Positions 36,160 to 45,254 are shown, counted from the first letter of the stretch. The stretch: 48,506 nt of DNA from Streptococcus devriesei DSM 19639 (GCF_000423725.1 NZ_AUIN01000004.1:1-48506), one strand, 5' to 3'. Made by a program: numbers and translations. Notes: generated from the sequence alone by a model not told the origin.

Positions 36160-37320
36160 ATGACAAAATATATTAAGGCTGATCACTTTTTCTATCCCTA
36201 TAATGTTAAGGGAAAGGGTTTTTTAGAAATTACGGATGGCCGTTTCGGACAATGGCAGAGCGAAGTGCCGCAGGGAGCTGATATTATTGACTGTACAGGG
36301 TATTCAGTAGCGCCGGGCTTGGTTGACACTCATATTCATGGGTATGCCGGTGCTGATACGATGGATAATAGCGGAGCTTCGCTGGAGAAAATGAGTCAAG
36401 CCTTGCTGGCGGCAGGGGTGACAAGTTTCTTACCGACAGCTTTGACAGCGTCGTTTGAAGAATTGAAGGCCATTTGTGAGACCGCCGCAGATTTTGCAGG
36501 TCAGGAAACCGGGGCTAGGATTCAAGGTCTTTATTTTGAAGGACCCTACTTTACGGAGACCTATAAAGGAGCGCAAAATACGTCGTACATGCGCAATCCC
36601 AGCTGTCAGGAACTGGATGCCTGGCTATCAGCCAGTCAGGGACTTTTAAAGAAAATAGCTATCGCACCGGAGCGTGAGGGCAGTGAAGCCTTTATCCGCT
36701 ATGCCAGAGAAAAAGGAGTAACAGTCGCTCTGGGACATTCCAATGCGACCTACCAGCAGGCTGTTGAAGCCGTTGAAGCCGGGGCCAGCGTCTGGGTGCA
36801 TGCTTACAATGGGATGCGCGGACTCAGCCACCGTGAACCGGGCATGGTAGGAGCAGTCTATAATCTCCCTAACACCTATGCAGAGCTTATCTGTGACGGA
36901 CATCATGTCACACCGGTAGCTTGCGATATTTTGATGAAGCAAAAGGGACACCAGCAAGTAGCTCTCATTACTGACTGTATGAGTGCAGGAGGCTTAGCAG
37001 ACGGAGATTATATGCTGGGAGAATTTCCGGTGATTGTGGCCAATGGCACAGCACGGCTCAAAGACGGCGGCAATCTTGCAGGATCTGTTTTGGAGCTCAA
37101 AGACGGTCTCAAAAATGTCGTTGATTGGGGAATTGCCAGCAAAGCTGAAGCTGTCCGCATGGCCAGTCTCATTCCGGCTCTCTCTTTAGGACTTGATCAA
37201 GTCTGCGGTCAGATTAAGGCCGGACATAAAGCGGATTTTATTGTTTTGGATCGTGATTTCGAGCTGCAGGCTACTTATATCGCCGGAGAAAAGAAATACG
37301 AGAGTTCCAATAAGTCCTAA
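36160..37320 (+). CDS. nagA: N-acetylglucosamine-6-phosphate deacetylase
   Basis: The 386-residue amidohydrolase has the metal-binding VDTHIHGYAG motif, the Glu in YFEGPYF, the metal His in ALGHSNATY and in VHAYNGMRG, and the catalytic Asp in LITDCMSAGG. It converts GlcNAc-6-phosphate to GlcN-6-phosphate and acetate, feeding amino sugars into glycolysis or wall synthesis. GGAGG precedes the ATG. It is transcribed alone. Confidence 0.97.
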   Translation: MTKYIKADHFFYPYNVKGKGFLEITDGRFGQWQSEVPQGADIIDCTGYSVAPGLVDTHIHGYAGADTMDNSGASLEKMSQALLAAGVTSFLPTALTASFEELKAICETAADFAGQETGARIQGLYFEGPYFTETYKGAQNTSYMRNPSCQELDAWLSASQGLLKKIAIAPEREGSEAFIRYAREKGVTVALGHSNATYQQAVEAVEAGASVWVHAYNGMRGLSHREPGMVGAVYNLPNTYAELICDGHHVTPVACDILMKQKGHQQVALITDCMSAGGLADGDYMLGEFPVIVANGTARLKDGGNLAGSVLELKDGLKNVVDWGIASKAEAVRMASLIPALSLGLDQVCGQIKAGHKADFIVLDRDFELQATYIAGEKKYESSNKS

Positions 37321-37634
37321 AAGATTTTTGACTAAAGGCACTGGGAACACCTGATAAAATGAAGCATTGGGAGACTTTCAGCCATCTTTTCGCTATGAAG
37401 GAAAAACTTGACTTAGTCCTGCTCTAAGGTGTTAAGATAAAAAGTGAAGATGCAAGGTTTTCACTGCCCAAAAGCTAAAACTGTTTTTGGTTCCTGCCGA
37501 ATCTGATTTGGGTTTTTCCTGAGCCTTGCCTGCAGGAGGCGGGATTGTTTTAATTTGGTTTATTTTTGCTTCCTTGCATTTTTGAATTTATGTGGTACTT
37601 ATTATCACAGGACAGTACATAAGGAGGATATCTA
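37321..37634 (+). promoter_or_regulatory. Upstream region of the aldo-keto reductase with MerR-type promoter
   Basis: No gene is visible in these 314 bases. TTGACT (37408-37413) and TAAGAT (37433-37438) are 19 bases apart, the over-long spacing of MerR-activated promoters. The spacer holds the dyad CTTAGT-CCTGC-TCTAAG. The same promoter recurs at 41647. About 190 bases of leader follow, partly GC-rich and foldable, up to AAGGAGG before ATG 37635. Confidence 0.65.
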
Positions 37635-38474
37635 ATGGTTAGTGTTTACACAATGAATGATGGTTTGACCATTCCAAAAGTTGGTTTTGGGACTTTTAAG
37701 GCGGCTGACGGTGAAGAAGCTTATCAATCAACTTTAGAAGCTATTAAAGCTGGCTACCGTCATATTGATACAGCAGCCTATTACCGCAATGAAGAAAGCG
37801 TGGGTCGGGCTATAAAAGACAGCGGTATTGCGCGTGACGAGCTTTTTGTGACGACAAAACTGTGGAATGACGCTCACAGCTATGAAGGTGCAAAAGCAGC
37901 GCTGGCGGCTTCCTTAGAAAGACTGCAGTTGGATTATGTCGATCTTTATTTGATTCACTGGCCTAATCCTAAGGCTATTCGCGATCATTGGCAGGAAGGC
38001 AATGCTGAGGCTTGGCGCTATATGGAAGAAGCTCAGAAAGCAGGCCTCATCCGCTCAATTGGCGTCAGCAATTTCTTGGTGCATCATCTGGAAGCTCTGG
38101 CCAAAACCGCTAAAGTGACGCCTGCCGTCAATCAAATCCGCTTGGCACCGGGCTGCTATCAGGAAGAAGTGGTGGATTATTGCCGCAAGCACGACATTGT
38201 CATTGAAGCTTGGGGACCGCTTGGTCAGGGAGAAATTTTCAGCAATGCGGATATGAAAGCCTTGGCTGAAAAATACGATAAAACAGTTGCTCAGGTGGCA
38301 CTTGCCTGGTCCTTGTATGAAGGCTTTTTGCCGCTGCCAAAATCAGTTCATAAAGATCGTATCAAGGAAAATCTGGATTTTACAGATATTCAGCTGAGTG
38401 CTGAAGATGCTGATGCGATAAGGCATCTGGCAGGTGCAACACCGGCACCTGATCCAGACACTAAGGATTTTTAA
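37635..38474 (+). CDS. Aldo/keto reductase (YvgN/DkgA-like)
   Basis: The 279-residue (beta/alpha)8 NADPH-dependent reductase has the catalytic tetrad Asp and Tyr in HIDTAAYYRNEE, Lys in VTTKLW and His in YLIHWP, and the C-terminal PLPKSVHKDRIKENLDF nucleotide site. Members reduce methylglyoxal, glyoxal and other aldehydes. It is the first gene under the distal MerR-type promoter and is separated from adhC by two hairpins. Confidence 0.93.
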   Translation: MVSVYTMNDGLTIPKVGFGTFKAADGEEAYQSTLEAIKAGYRHIDTAAYYRNEESVGRAIKDSGIARDELFVTTKLWNDAHSYEGAKAALAASLERLQLDYVDLYLIHWPNPKAIRDHWQEGNAEAWRYMEEAQKAGLIRSIGVSNFLVHHLEALAKTAKVTPAVNQIRLAPGCYQEEVVDYCRKHDIVIEAWGPLGQGEIFSNADMKALAEKYDKTVAQVALAWSLYEGFLPLPKSVHKDRIKENLDFTDIQLSAEDADAIRHLAGATPAPDPDTKDF

Positions 38475-38485
38475 GGGCTAAATAT

Positions 38486-39736
<1,251 letters not shown>

Positions 39737-39747
39737 GGAGGCTGTCT

Positions 39748-40581
39748 ATGAAACAACTGTCTAGAACAAAGAGCTTCGGCGGCTGGCATGAGCGCTACAG
39801 CCACCAGTCACAAACGACCAAGACAGAAATGACCTTTGCGGTTTATCTGCCGCCTCAAGCAGGCTATCAAAAGGTTCCTGTCTTATATTTCCTGTCAGGC
39901 TTGACCTGTACAGATGAAAATTTTTCAACCAAGGCCGGTGCCCAGCAATATGCAGCTAAGTATGGTCTTGCTCTTGTAATACCGGATACCTCGCCGCGAG
40001 GAGAAGGTGTGCCTGATGATGAGGCTTATGACTTAGGTCAGGGAGCCGGCTTTTACCTCAATGCGACCCAAAGCCCGTGGGATAAGAACTACCGCATGTA
40101 TGACTATGTTGTTGACGAGCTGCCGGCGCTGATTGAAGCCAATTTTCCGGTAACAGATAAACGCTCTGTTTTTGGCCACAGTATGGGCGGCCACGGTGCT
40201 TTGCAAATCGCTTTGAAAAATCCTGATCGCTATGCATCGGTCTCAGCTTTTGCACCGATTGTCAATCCGAGTGCAGTTCCTTGGGGGCAAAAAGCTTTTA
40301 GAGCTTACCTCGGTGAAGATCAGACCGCTTGGGCAGCTTACGACAGTACAAAACTCTTGTCACAGGCAGAAAAAGCTGTTCCGATTTTGATCGACCAAGG
40401 TTTGGCTGATACCTTTTATTCCGAGCAGCTGCAGCCAGAGATTTTTGCTGCGACTGCCAAAGCCAATGGGATTGATGTGACCTTGGATTTGCATGATGGC
40501 TACGACCACAGTTATTATTTTATTGCCAGCTTTGTCGAAAAGCACATTGCTTTTCATGCTCAGCATCTGGGCTTACTCTAA
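39748..40581 (+). CDS. estD: S-formylglutathione hydrolase (esterase D family)
   Basis: The 277-residue alpha/beta hydrolase has the nucleophile Ser145 in GHSMGGHGAL, the family Cys54 in GLTCTDENFSTKAG, and the catalytic His in HDGYDHSYYF. It hydrolyses S-formylglutathione to formate and glutathione, the second step after AdhC in formaldehyde removal. It lies 11 bases after adhC behind AAGGAGG. Confidence 0.95.
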   Translation: MKQLSRTKSFGGWHERYSHQSQTTKTEMTFAVYLPPQAGYQKVPVLYFLSGLTCTDENFSTKAGAQQYAAKYGLALVIPDTSPRGEGVPDDEAYDLGQGAGFYLNATQSPWDKNYRMYDYVVDELPALIEANFPVTDKRSVFGHSMGGHGALQIALKNPDRYASVSAFAPIVNPSAVPWGQKAFRAYLGEDQTAWAAYDSTKLLSQAEKAVPILIDQGLADTFYSEQLQPEIFAATAKANGIDVTLDLHDGYDHSYYFIASFVEKHIAFHAQHLGLL

Positions 40582-40600
40582 AATATGGAGGAGGAATCTT

Positions 40601-41584
40601 GTGGAATACAGACAATTAGGAACAACAGACATGTCCATCAGTGCAGTTAGTTTTGGCACATGGGCGCTGGGGCGGCGACTGGGGCATGTCAGTAAAGAGT
40701 CTGCTCTGACTGCGCTCAATCACGCTATTGACTGCGGGGTCAACTTTTTTGATACGGCAGATGTCTATGGAAACGGACGCAGTGAAGCCCTTATCGGTGA
40801 GGTTTTGAAAGAGCGTTCTGAGCGTGTTTATGTGGCGACTAAATTCGGCCGCCGTGATGATTTCACAAACCCTGAAAACTACACTTATGATAAAGTGCGC
40901 AGCTATTGCGAAGACAGTCTGCGCAATCTGCAGATGGAAGCTCTTGACCTCTAACAGATTCACTGTCCGACGACGGAAATTCTGACACAGTCAGATGTCT
41001 TTGCCGTCTTGGAAGATTTGAAAAAAGAAGGGAAAATCCGCTATTACGGTGTCAGTGTGGAAACAGACGATCAGGGCAAATTTGTCCTTGAAAATACCAA
41101 GGCCAGCAGCCTTCAGGTCATTGTCAATGTTTTGCGGCAAAAGCCTGTTAAAGAAATGATTGCTCTGGCCAAGGAAAAAAATGTCGGAATTCTGGCACGA
41201 GTACCGTTAGCTAGCGGTCTTTTGACAGGCAAGTATACCAAAGACAGTGTTTTTCCCGAAAATGACCACCGCAACTTCAACCGCGACGGAGCAGCTTTTA
41301 ATGTTGGCGAAACTTTTGGAGGGCTCCCTTTTGATAAAGCTATTGAGCTGGTTGAAAAAATCAAGTGGATCGGTGATGAACACGGCGGTTTAGCCAGTGC
41401 TTCGCTGAAATGGCTGCTCCAGCAAGATGGAATTACAGCCGTGATTCCGGGATTTAAATCCATTCAGCAGGCAGACAGCAACTTAGCGAGCCTAACAGCC
41501 AAACCGTTCCGCCCGGAAGAGCTTGAACGTATTTCGGATTTTTACTGGCAGGAAGTGCATGATTACATCCGTGGAGCCTATTAG
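40601..41584 (+). pseudogene. Second aldo/keto reductase, interrupted by an in-frame TAA
   Basis: From GTG 40601 (SD GGAGG) one reading frame covers about 327 residues of a YghZ/AKR11-12-like reductase. The catalytic Asp and Tyr (FFDTADVYGNGRSE) and Lys (VATKFG) lie before, and the rest after, a TAA at 40952-40954. The stop replaces the Tyr of the expected LDLYQIHCP, right before the catalytic His. The frame is intact on both sides, so a single substitution (TAC or TAT to TAA) explains it. It is a recent nonsense mutation or a sequencing error. It would be co-transcribed with adhC-estD. Confidence 0.85.
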
Positions 41585-41589
41585 TGAAC

Positions 41590-41624
41590 CAAAAAATCGC
41601 CTTTATAATGACGGCGATTTTTAA
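41590..41624 (+). terminator. Terminator of the adhC operon
   Basis: AAAAATCGCC and GGCGATTTTT pair around TTTATAATGAC. Confidence 0.8.
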
Positions 41625-41646
41625 CTGTTCAAGCTGCGATGATAGC

Positions 41647-41677
41647 TTGACTTAGACCCGCTCTAAGGTGTTAAGAT
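41647..41677 (+). promoter_or_regulatory. MerR-type promoter of the regulator gene
   Basis: TTGACT (41647-41652) and TAAGAT (41672-41677) are 19 bases apart, with the perfect dyad CTTAGA-CCCGC-TCTAAG in the spacer. It is nearly identical to the promoter at 37408. AAAGGAGG follows before ATG 41697. Confidence 0.75.
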
Positions 41678-41696
41678 AAAGAAAAGGAGGCTGATT

Positions 41697-42124
41697 ATGA
41701 CAACAATCAGGCAAGTTTCCAACGATTTAGGGCTGTCTGCCATGCTATCCGCTATTATGAAAAAGAAGGAATGGTTGCTATCCCGCGCAATGAACGTGGG
41801 ATTCGTGATTTTGATGAGCAAAGCATAGACCGCCTAAAAGCCATTGCCCACTACCGCCGAGTAGGAATGAGTTTACAGGATATACGAAGAGTTTTGGCAG
41901 AATTTCACAATCATGCCCTGTCGACGGAATTGTTAGAGAAGACCAAGCAGGATTTAGAAGAGCAGATTCGGCATTTGCAGGAGACCCATACCTATCTTGT
42001 CGAAAAAATCAAAATTCACCGCCATCTGGCAGAGCTCGAAGCCAAAGGCCTGAGCGATGCGGAGCGGACAGATGCTTATTACGATATCAGAAGGCAAAAA
42101 AATGCAGGCAAGGAAAAAGACTAA
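41697..42124 (+). pseudogene. nmlR: MerR-family regulator (NmlR/AdhR-like), frameshifted
   Basis: The ATG at 41697 gives MTTIRQVSNDLGLSA, the usual MerR start, and then loses phase. From about 41745 another frame gives IRYYEKEGMVAIPRNERGIR and a full MerR body (DRLKAIAHYRRVGMSLQDIR, then a coiled-coil dimer helix). Adding one base between GCC and ATGCT (near 41742-41744) would restore SADAIRYYE, so one base has been lost. The effector-binding region lacks clustered Cys, as in NmlR/AdhR sensors of aldehydes or NO stress. It lies downstream of the carbonyl-detoxification genes that carry the same promoter. Confidence 0.85.
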
Positions 42125-42185
42125 GGAACCGGAATTTTTGGTCAGTAAAAATGGGGAACTGTATGCCAGCTGGCATCAACAATAA
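42102..42185 (+). CDS. Possible 27-residue ORF overlapping the regulator end
   Basis: The frame MQARKKTKEPEFLVSKNGEL then YASWHQQ starts inside the end of the MerR gene and stops at 42183-42185. No SD is convincing and no family is recognised; it may be a remnant. Confidence 0.2.
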   Translation: MQARKKTKEPEFLVSKNGELYASWHQQ

Positions 42186-42193
42186 GATATAGA

Positions 42194-42226
42194 CAAAGAC
42201 GACTTTTGGTTTAAGTCGTCTTTTTA
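42194..42226 (+). terminator. Terminator after the MerR gene
   Basis: AAGACGACTT and AAGTCGTCTT pair around TTGGTTT, followed by TTTAG. Confidence 0.8.
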
Positions 42227-42230
42227 GTAC

Positions 42231-42410
42231 TTAGAATAGATTTAGTTTGATATTTCCGCCAAATTGCGGTTTATTTAAAACAACTTCTGCCAGTTGATTG
42301 ATTGTTTGATTTCTGTCCTCTTCGGTATAGAATTTTAGCCCTTTTATGACAACGCCATCAACCTCATCTTCAAATTTCAAATCTTCTTGATGGTCATTGA
42401 TATCTTATAT
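42231..42410 (-). pseudogene. C-terminal gene remnant, unknown family
   Basis: On the minus strand a 58-codon frame reads DIINDHQEDLKFEDEVDGVV ... FYTEEDRNQTINQLAEVVLN ... GGNIKLNLF and a stop at 42231-42233. It has protein-like composition but no start codon; a TAA lies just upstream. I do not recognise the family. It marks the left side of the accessory island. Confidence 0.4.
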
Positions 42411-42518
42411 ATTTTATATATCAAACTTTTTTGCTTTTTTCATAGTAGAACTTTACACTTTTTGTTTATCTTTGTTCTAAATAATGCTATAATAGACTTA
42501 ACATAAAGAGGTACCGTT

Positions 42519-42926
42519 ATGACAGTTGAATTTGAGTCTTTATTGGAGTTACAGTCTGCTTTCCCGACAGAACAGTCTTGTATAGAGTATTTGGAAAATA
42601 TGATTTGGGGTGATATTATCGTCAGCCCTTTTGATGCTTCATCAAAAATCTATAAATGCAAAGGCAATAAATACCGTTGCAAAAATACAGGAAAATACTT
42701 CAATGTCAAAACGGGTACACTCTTTGACAATACAAAGGTTGAACTGCGCAAATGGTTTATGGCCATTTGGCTTGTGACCTCGCACAAGGAAAGTATTTCT
42801 TCTGTTCAGCTTTCCAAAGATATTGGCGTCACACAAAAGACAGCCTGGTTTATGCTGCAGCGCATTCGTAAGTGTTTTGGTCCTGAAAATAACAACATTC
42901 TTGATAAGGCTGTGGAGATGGTATAA
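42519..42926 (+). pseudogene. IS1595-type transposase, truncated
   Basis: The 135-residue product has the N-terminal zinc-ribbon region (YKCKGNKYRCKNTGKYFNVK, then TGTLFDNTK) and the helix-turn-helix DIGVTQKTAWFMLQRIRKCF typical of IS1595/ISXO2 transposases, which are normally about 300 residues. The DDE-like catalytic domain is missing: the frame stops at 42924-42926 just where it should begin. After the stop the same frame stays open to 43034 with unrelated sequence. A TATAAT lies at 42490. It is a dead IS remnant. Confidence 0.75.
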
Positions 42927-43017
42927 CGACAAGGAGCTGTCAATGCTCATCCTATAAAGAGATCCGGCACATATTTAACGAAGGAGATTACTAAGGATGT
43001 TAGGAGCATTGCCCAGC

Positions 43018-43046
43018 TTTACACAGATGAATAGCTAGGTTATAAT
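43018..43046 (+). promoter_or_regulatory. Promoter of the three-gene nucleotidyltransferase cassette
   Basis: TTTACA (43018-43023), 17 bases, TATAAT (43041-43046). About 65 bases of leader follow to AAGGAGGTG before ATG 43119. Bases 42927-43017 hold no supported gene. Confidence 0.65.
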
Positions 43047-43118
43047 AAAGTGACTGAGAGGTATTAACACGATTGCTTTTAAACGCCTGCGTTCGTTCCA
43101 AATACAAGGAGGTGCTCT

Positions 43119-43553
43119 ATGGCTGCTAAACCCCAAACCGATTTGCATTTTGAATTAGAGAGGTCTATTTCCCGCAGAGTTGACAGCAAGTTAATCCCTT
43201 ACCAAGTTAGCATTTCTGATGATTTTTATGATAGATATACGAACCTGTGGAATGAGAAATTCTCAAAAGACTTTGTCGTAAAACACCGCTCGTTCTATGC
43301 TCAATTATCCAAACATTGTATTTATGAGAACCTAGAAATGATGGATAAGAAAGCTGTCGCAAAACGCTTGGCAGAACTGGAAGCCTTGGCTGATATATCA
43401 GAGACAAAGGAAGAGTTCAATACTTTCTTTAAGAAAAAGTACAACAAAGAACTGCCTGATTTAACTGAATGGCTGTACCCCAAAAAGCAAGAGCTGTCTG
43501 ATTTTGATAAAAAGCTGTGGACAGCCATGCACTATAATCCAAGAGGAGACTGA
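43119..43553 (+). CDS. Cassette gene 1: unknown 144-residue protein
   Basis: A strong SD (AAGGAGGTG) precedes ATG 43119. The protein is soluble, charged and mostly helical (FELERSISRRVDSKLIPYQV, KKAVAKRLAELEALAD, NTFFKKKYNKELPDLTEWLY). I do not recognise a family and see no catalytic motif. The next gene starts 2 bases after its stop, so it is the first gene of a three-gene operon with a nucleotidyltransferase-like protein. It might be a structural or antitoxin-like partner, but that is a guess from context. Confidence 0.75.
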   Translation: MAAKPQTDLHFELERSISRRVDSKLIPYQVSISDDFYDRYTNLWNEKFSKDFVVKHRSFYAQLSKHCIYENLEMMDKKAVAKRLAELEALADISETKEEFNTFFKKKYNKELPDLTEWLYPKKQELSDFDKKLWTAMHYNPRGD

Positions 43554-43555
43554 CT

Positions 43556-43840
43556 ATGAATTGGTATGAATACATGGTACGGGCCAGCGAACACGCCCAA
43601 CATGACGGCGATTTATGGTTTCGCTATCTTTATAAGGTTATCCGAGATGATGACACTAAATTAACCTCAGAAGATGTCGAAAGACTGCTTAAAAATCCTA
43701 CCTTAACACCTTTTCAGAAAATAACCTTGCAGGATGCTCTGACAGAGGGCACGCATACACGAGAACACGTGTTGCAGGCTAATCGAAAGAGCAAGCCTAA
43801 AGATATTTTAAAACGGATTAGAGAGGGCGACTATGGATAA
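43556..43840 (+). CDS. Cassette gene 2: unknown 94-residue protein
   Basis: ATG 43556 follows AGAGGAGA, which lies in the end of gene 1. The product starts MNWYEYMVRASEHAQHDGDL and ends with a basic tail (HVLQANRKSKPKDILKRIRE). It has no membrane segment and no motif I know. Its stop lies 8 bases inside the next gene, so the two are translationally coupled, as with antitoxin-toxin pairs. Function unknown. Confidence 0.75.
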   Translation: MNWYEYMVRASEHAQHDGDLWFRYLYKVIRDDDTKLTSEDVERLLKNPTLTPFQKITLQDALTEGTHTREHVLQANRKSKPKDILKRIREGDYG

Positions 43841-44381
43841 GAAAATCCTATTTGAAGCGCTCAATACGGAGTTGGCAAAAGACAGTATCACATTAGAAAT
43901 TATCTGTGTAGGTGGGTTCGTTCTTGAATATTATAACCTTCGTGGGACACACGATGTTGATGCTTTTTACAATGAAGATGCTAAAGTCAGAAATATTATT
44001 AAGGCGGTTGGGGATAGGTTTGGTGTTAATGAACCAGATGAATTATGGCTAAATAATTCCGTTTCCAATCTCAACAGAATACCCTCTAAAACCGTTTGTG
44101 AGACAGTTTATAGTTTTTCTCATCTCACAGTTTTAGTTCCAGAACTGCTATATCTTCTTGGTATGAAACTAGAAAGCGGGCGAGATAGGGATAGACAGGA
44201 TGCTGGCGATATTATCAAATTGATTAAAGTTCTTTCTCCAAAAGAACTTATCAATAAGCTTCAAGACTATGGCTTTCAACCTGATATTTCAATGATTTTA
44301 GAAGTTTTTGAAATAGCATACGGAATGGAATGGTTGGCAGAATATATAACTGAAAATCTAGAAGAGTTTACAGATTACTAA
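43833..44381 (+). CDS. Cassette gene 3: DUF6036-like nucleotidyltransferase
   Basis: The 182-residue protein shows the minimal nucleotidyltransferase pattern VGGFVLEYYNLRGTHDVDAF (Gly-Gly, then DxD) near residue 26, and the later KLESGRDRDRQDAGDIIKLI segment seen in AbiEii/DUF6036-type proteins. Such enzymes are often toxins or defence components that modify tRNA or proteins. Overlap with gene 2 by 8 bases suggests a functional pair. The cassette sits between IS debris and glyQS and is probably horizontally acquired. Activity is inferred. Confidence 0.75.
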   Translation: MDKKILFEALNTELAKDSITLEIICVGGFVLEYYNLRGTHDVDAFYNEDAKVRNIIKAVGDRFGVNEPDELWLNNSVSNLNRIPSKTVCETVYSFSHLTVLVPELLYLLGMKLESGRDRDRQDAGDIIKLIKVLSPKELINKLQDYGFQPDISMILEVFEIAYGMEWLAEYITENLEEFTDY

Positions 44382-44411
44382 AAAACAACTTTCGAAAAGA
44401 GTTGTTTTTTC
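44380..44411 (+). terminator. Cassette terminator
   Basis: AAAAAACAACT pairs with AGTTGTTTTTT around a TTCGAAAAG loop. Confidence 0.85.
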
Positions 44412-44545
44412 TATATTTTATGGTTGGTAGACAGCTCCCCCAAATTTTTTAGCAATTAACTGTTCCTGCTTGCTTTCATTTTTGAACTGCGCTGCCACAA
44501 AATAAGTGAATAGGCTTTGGTATCACTGCGTGATTTCTAAAAAGA

Positions 44546-44575
44546 TTAGACAAGCGGGCTGTTTTCTGCTATAAT
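44546..44575 (+). promoter_or_regulatory. glyQS promoter
   Basis: TTAGAC, 18 bases, TATAAT (44570-44575), just ahead of the T-box leader. The region 44412-44545 holds nothing I can identify. Confidence 0.55.
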
Positions 44576-44579
44576 AGCT

Positions 44580-44776
44580 GTCGTGAAAGAGTATCATTTC
44601 AGAATCTTTTTCAAGCGAGTCCGGGGCGGTGAAAGCCGGATATGAGATTGGAATGGTTGGAGCTTTCTTTGACTATCATCAATAATAAATGAAGTAAAAA
44701 ATCAGGGTGGAACCGCGTTTCTTAACGCCCCTATGTCGTATGGCATATTGGGAGCTGAGACACGGTTTTTTGTATT
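44580..44776 (+). ncRNA. T-box leader (tRNA-Gly-responsive) of glyQS
   Basis: The highly conserved T-box AGGGTGGAACCGCG is at 44705-44718, with the Stem I element AGCGAGTCCGGGGCGGTGAA near 44614-44633. An antiterminator/terminator pair ends in CACGGTTTTTTG at about 44761-44772. Uncharged tRNA binds and allows readthrough into the synthetase genes. Glycine specificity follows from the glyQS genes downstream. Unusually, the terminator lies almost 480 bases ahead of glyQ. Confidence 0.92.
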
Positions 44777-44810
44777 CCCAAGCCAGCTGTTTATCAAAAA
44801 AGAGCAGTAG

Positions 44811-44897
44811 CTATGGCGATTTGCCTAGTCCGCTTACATAAAAAATACCGTTTTATGCAAGTGATTATGCAATAGTAATAAAAGAATGGAGAACTAT
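44811..44897 (+). repeat. glyQ-leader unit 0 (partial)
   Basis: The sequence CTATGGCGATTTGCCTAG, then a hairpin CTTACATAAAA-AATACCG-TTTTATGCAAG (44833-44861), aligns with unit B (CTATGAGGATTGCCTAG and its third hairpin). The loop ends at 44850, 176 bases before the matching loop of unit A. The expected glyQ-like start for this unit would fall in the T-box, so only its right part is present. Confidence 0.5.
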
Positions 44898-45075
44898 ATG
44901 TCAAACAAGAGATTGACTTTTCACAGTGTTAGTAGCAGAATTCTCCTTTCACTCGAACTGCTACACGCCCATCGCTGTGGCGAATGAGCTAAACACTGTA
45001 CTAATTCGTTTTTGCTAGCAATATCGGCTATCAAAAACTCATGTCGCAAGAAATTTTATAATATGGAGGACAGCA
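44898..45075 (+). repeat. glyQ-leader unit A, with decoy glyQ start
   Basis: A 178-base unit begins with SD (TGGAGA) and ATG 44898. The encoded MSNKRLTFHSVSSRILLSLE then LLHAHRCGE (29 residues, stop 44985-44987) shares MS-K-LTF with GlyQ. After TTTTCA (44923) it leaves glyQ and forms ACAGTGTTAG / CTAAACACTGT (44923-44999) enclosing GTAGCAG/CTGCTAC and CGCC/GGCG hairpins. A hairpin with loop AATATCG follows (45008-45038), then GTCGCAAGA. Confidence 0.6.
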
Positions 45076-45254
45076 ATGTCAAAAAAACTAACCTTCCACC
45101 CCGTCAAAGGTGCTAGTGCTCCTAAAGGAGCAAGCACCTAACGGCAATCCCTATGAGGATTGCCTAGACGAAGCACTAGCTTTCGTCGCTAAAAATAATC
45201 GTTTTAGCAACGAAAGCGTCGCAAGATACACTTATTAAGAAAGAGAGCTAAATT
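45076..45254 (+). repeat. glyQ-leader unit B, with decoy glyQ start
   Basis: A 179-base unit begins with SD GGAGGA and ATG 45076, encoding MSKKLTFHPVKGASAPKGAS then T (21 residues). After TTCCA (45098) it leaves glyQ. GCTAGTGCT / AGCACTAGC (45112-45180) encloses GCTCC/GGAGC and GGCAATCC/GGATTGCC hairpins. A long stem (45179-45217, 15 pairs, one mismatch, loop ATAATCG) follows, then GTCGCAAGA. Its sequence differs from unit A but the order of stems is the same. Confidence 0.6.

Noticed and set aside
40952..40954. Programmed stop-codon readthrough in the second aldo/keto reductase
   Set aside because: The context TAA-CAG is not a known readthrough signal, no recoding structure is evident, and relatives of this family have a plain Tyr codon here.
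44898..45254. CRISPR-like array before glyQ
   Set aside because: The periodicity is about 178 bases, repeats are not identical and there are no 30-40-base spacers, so it is not a CRISPR array.
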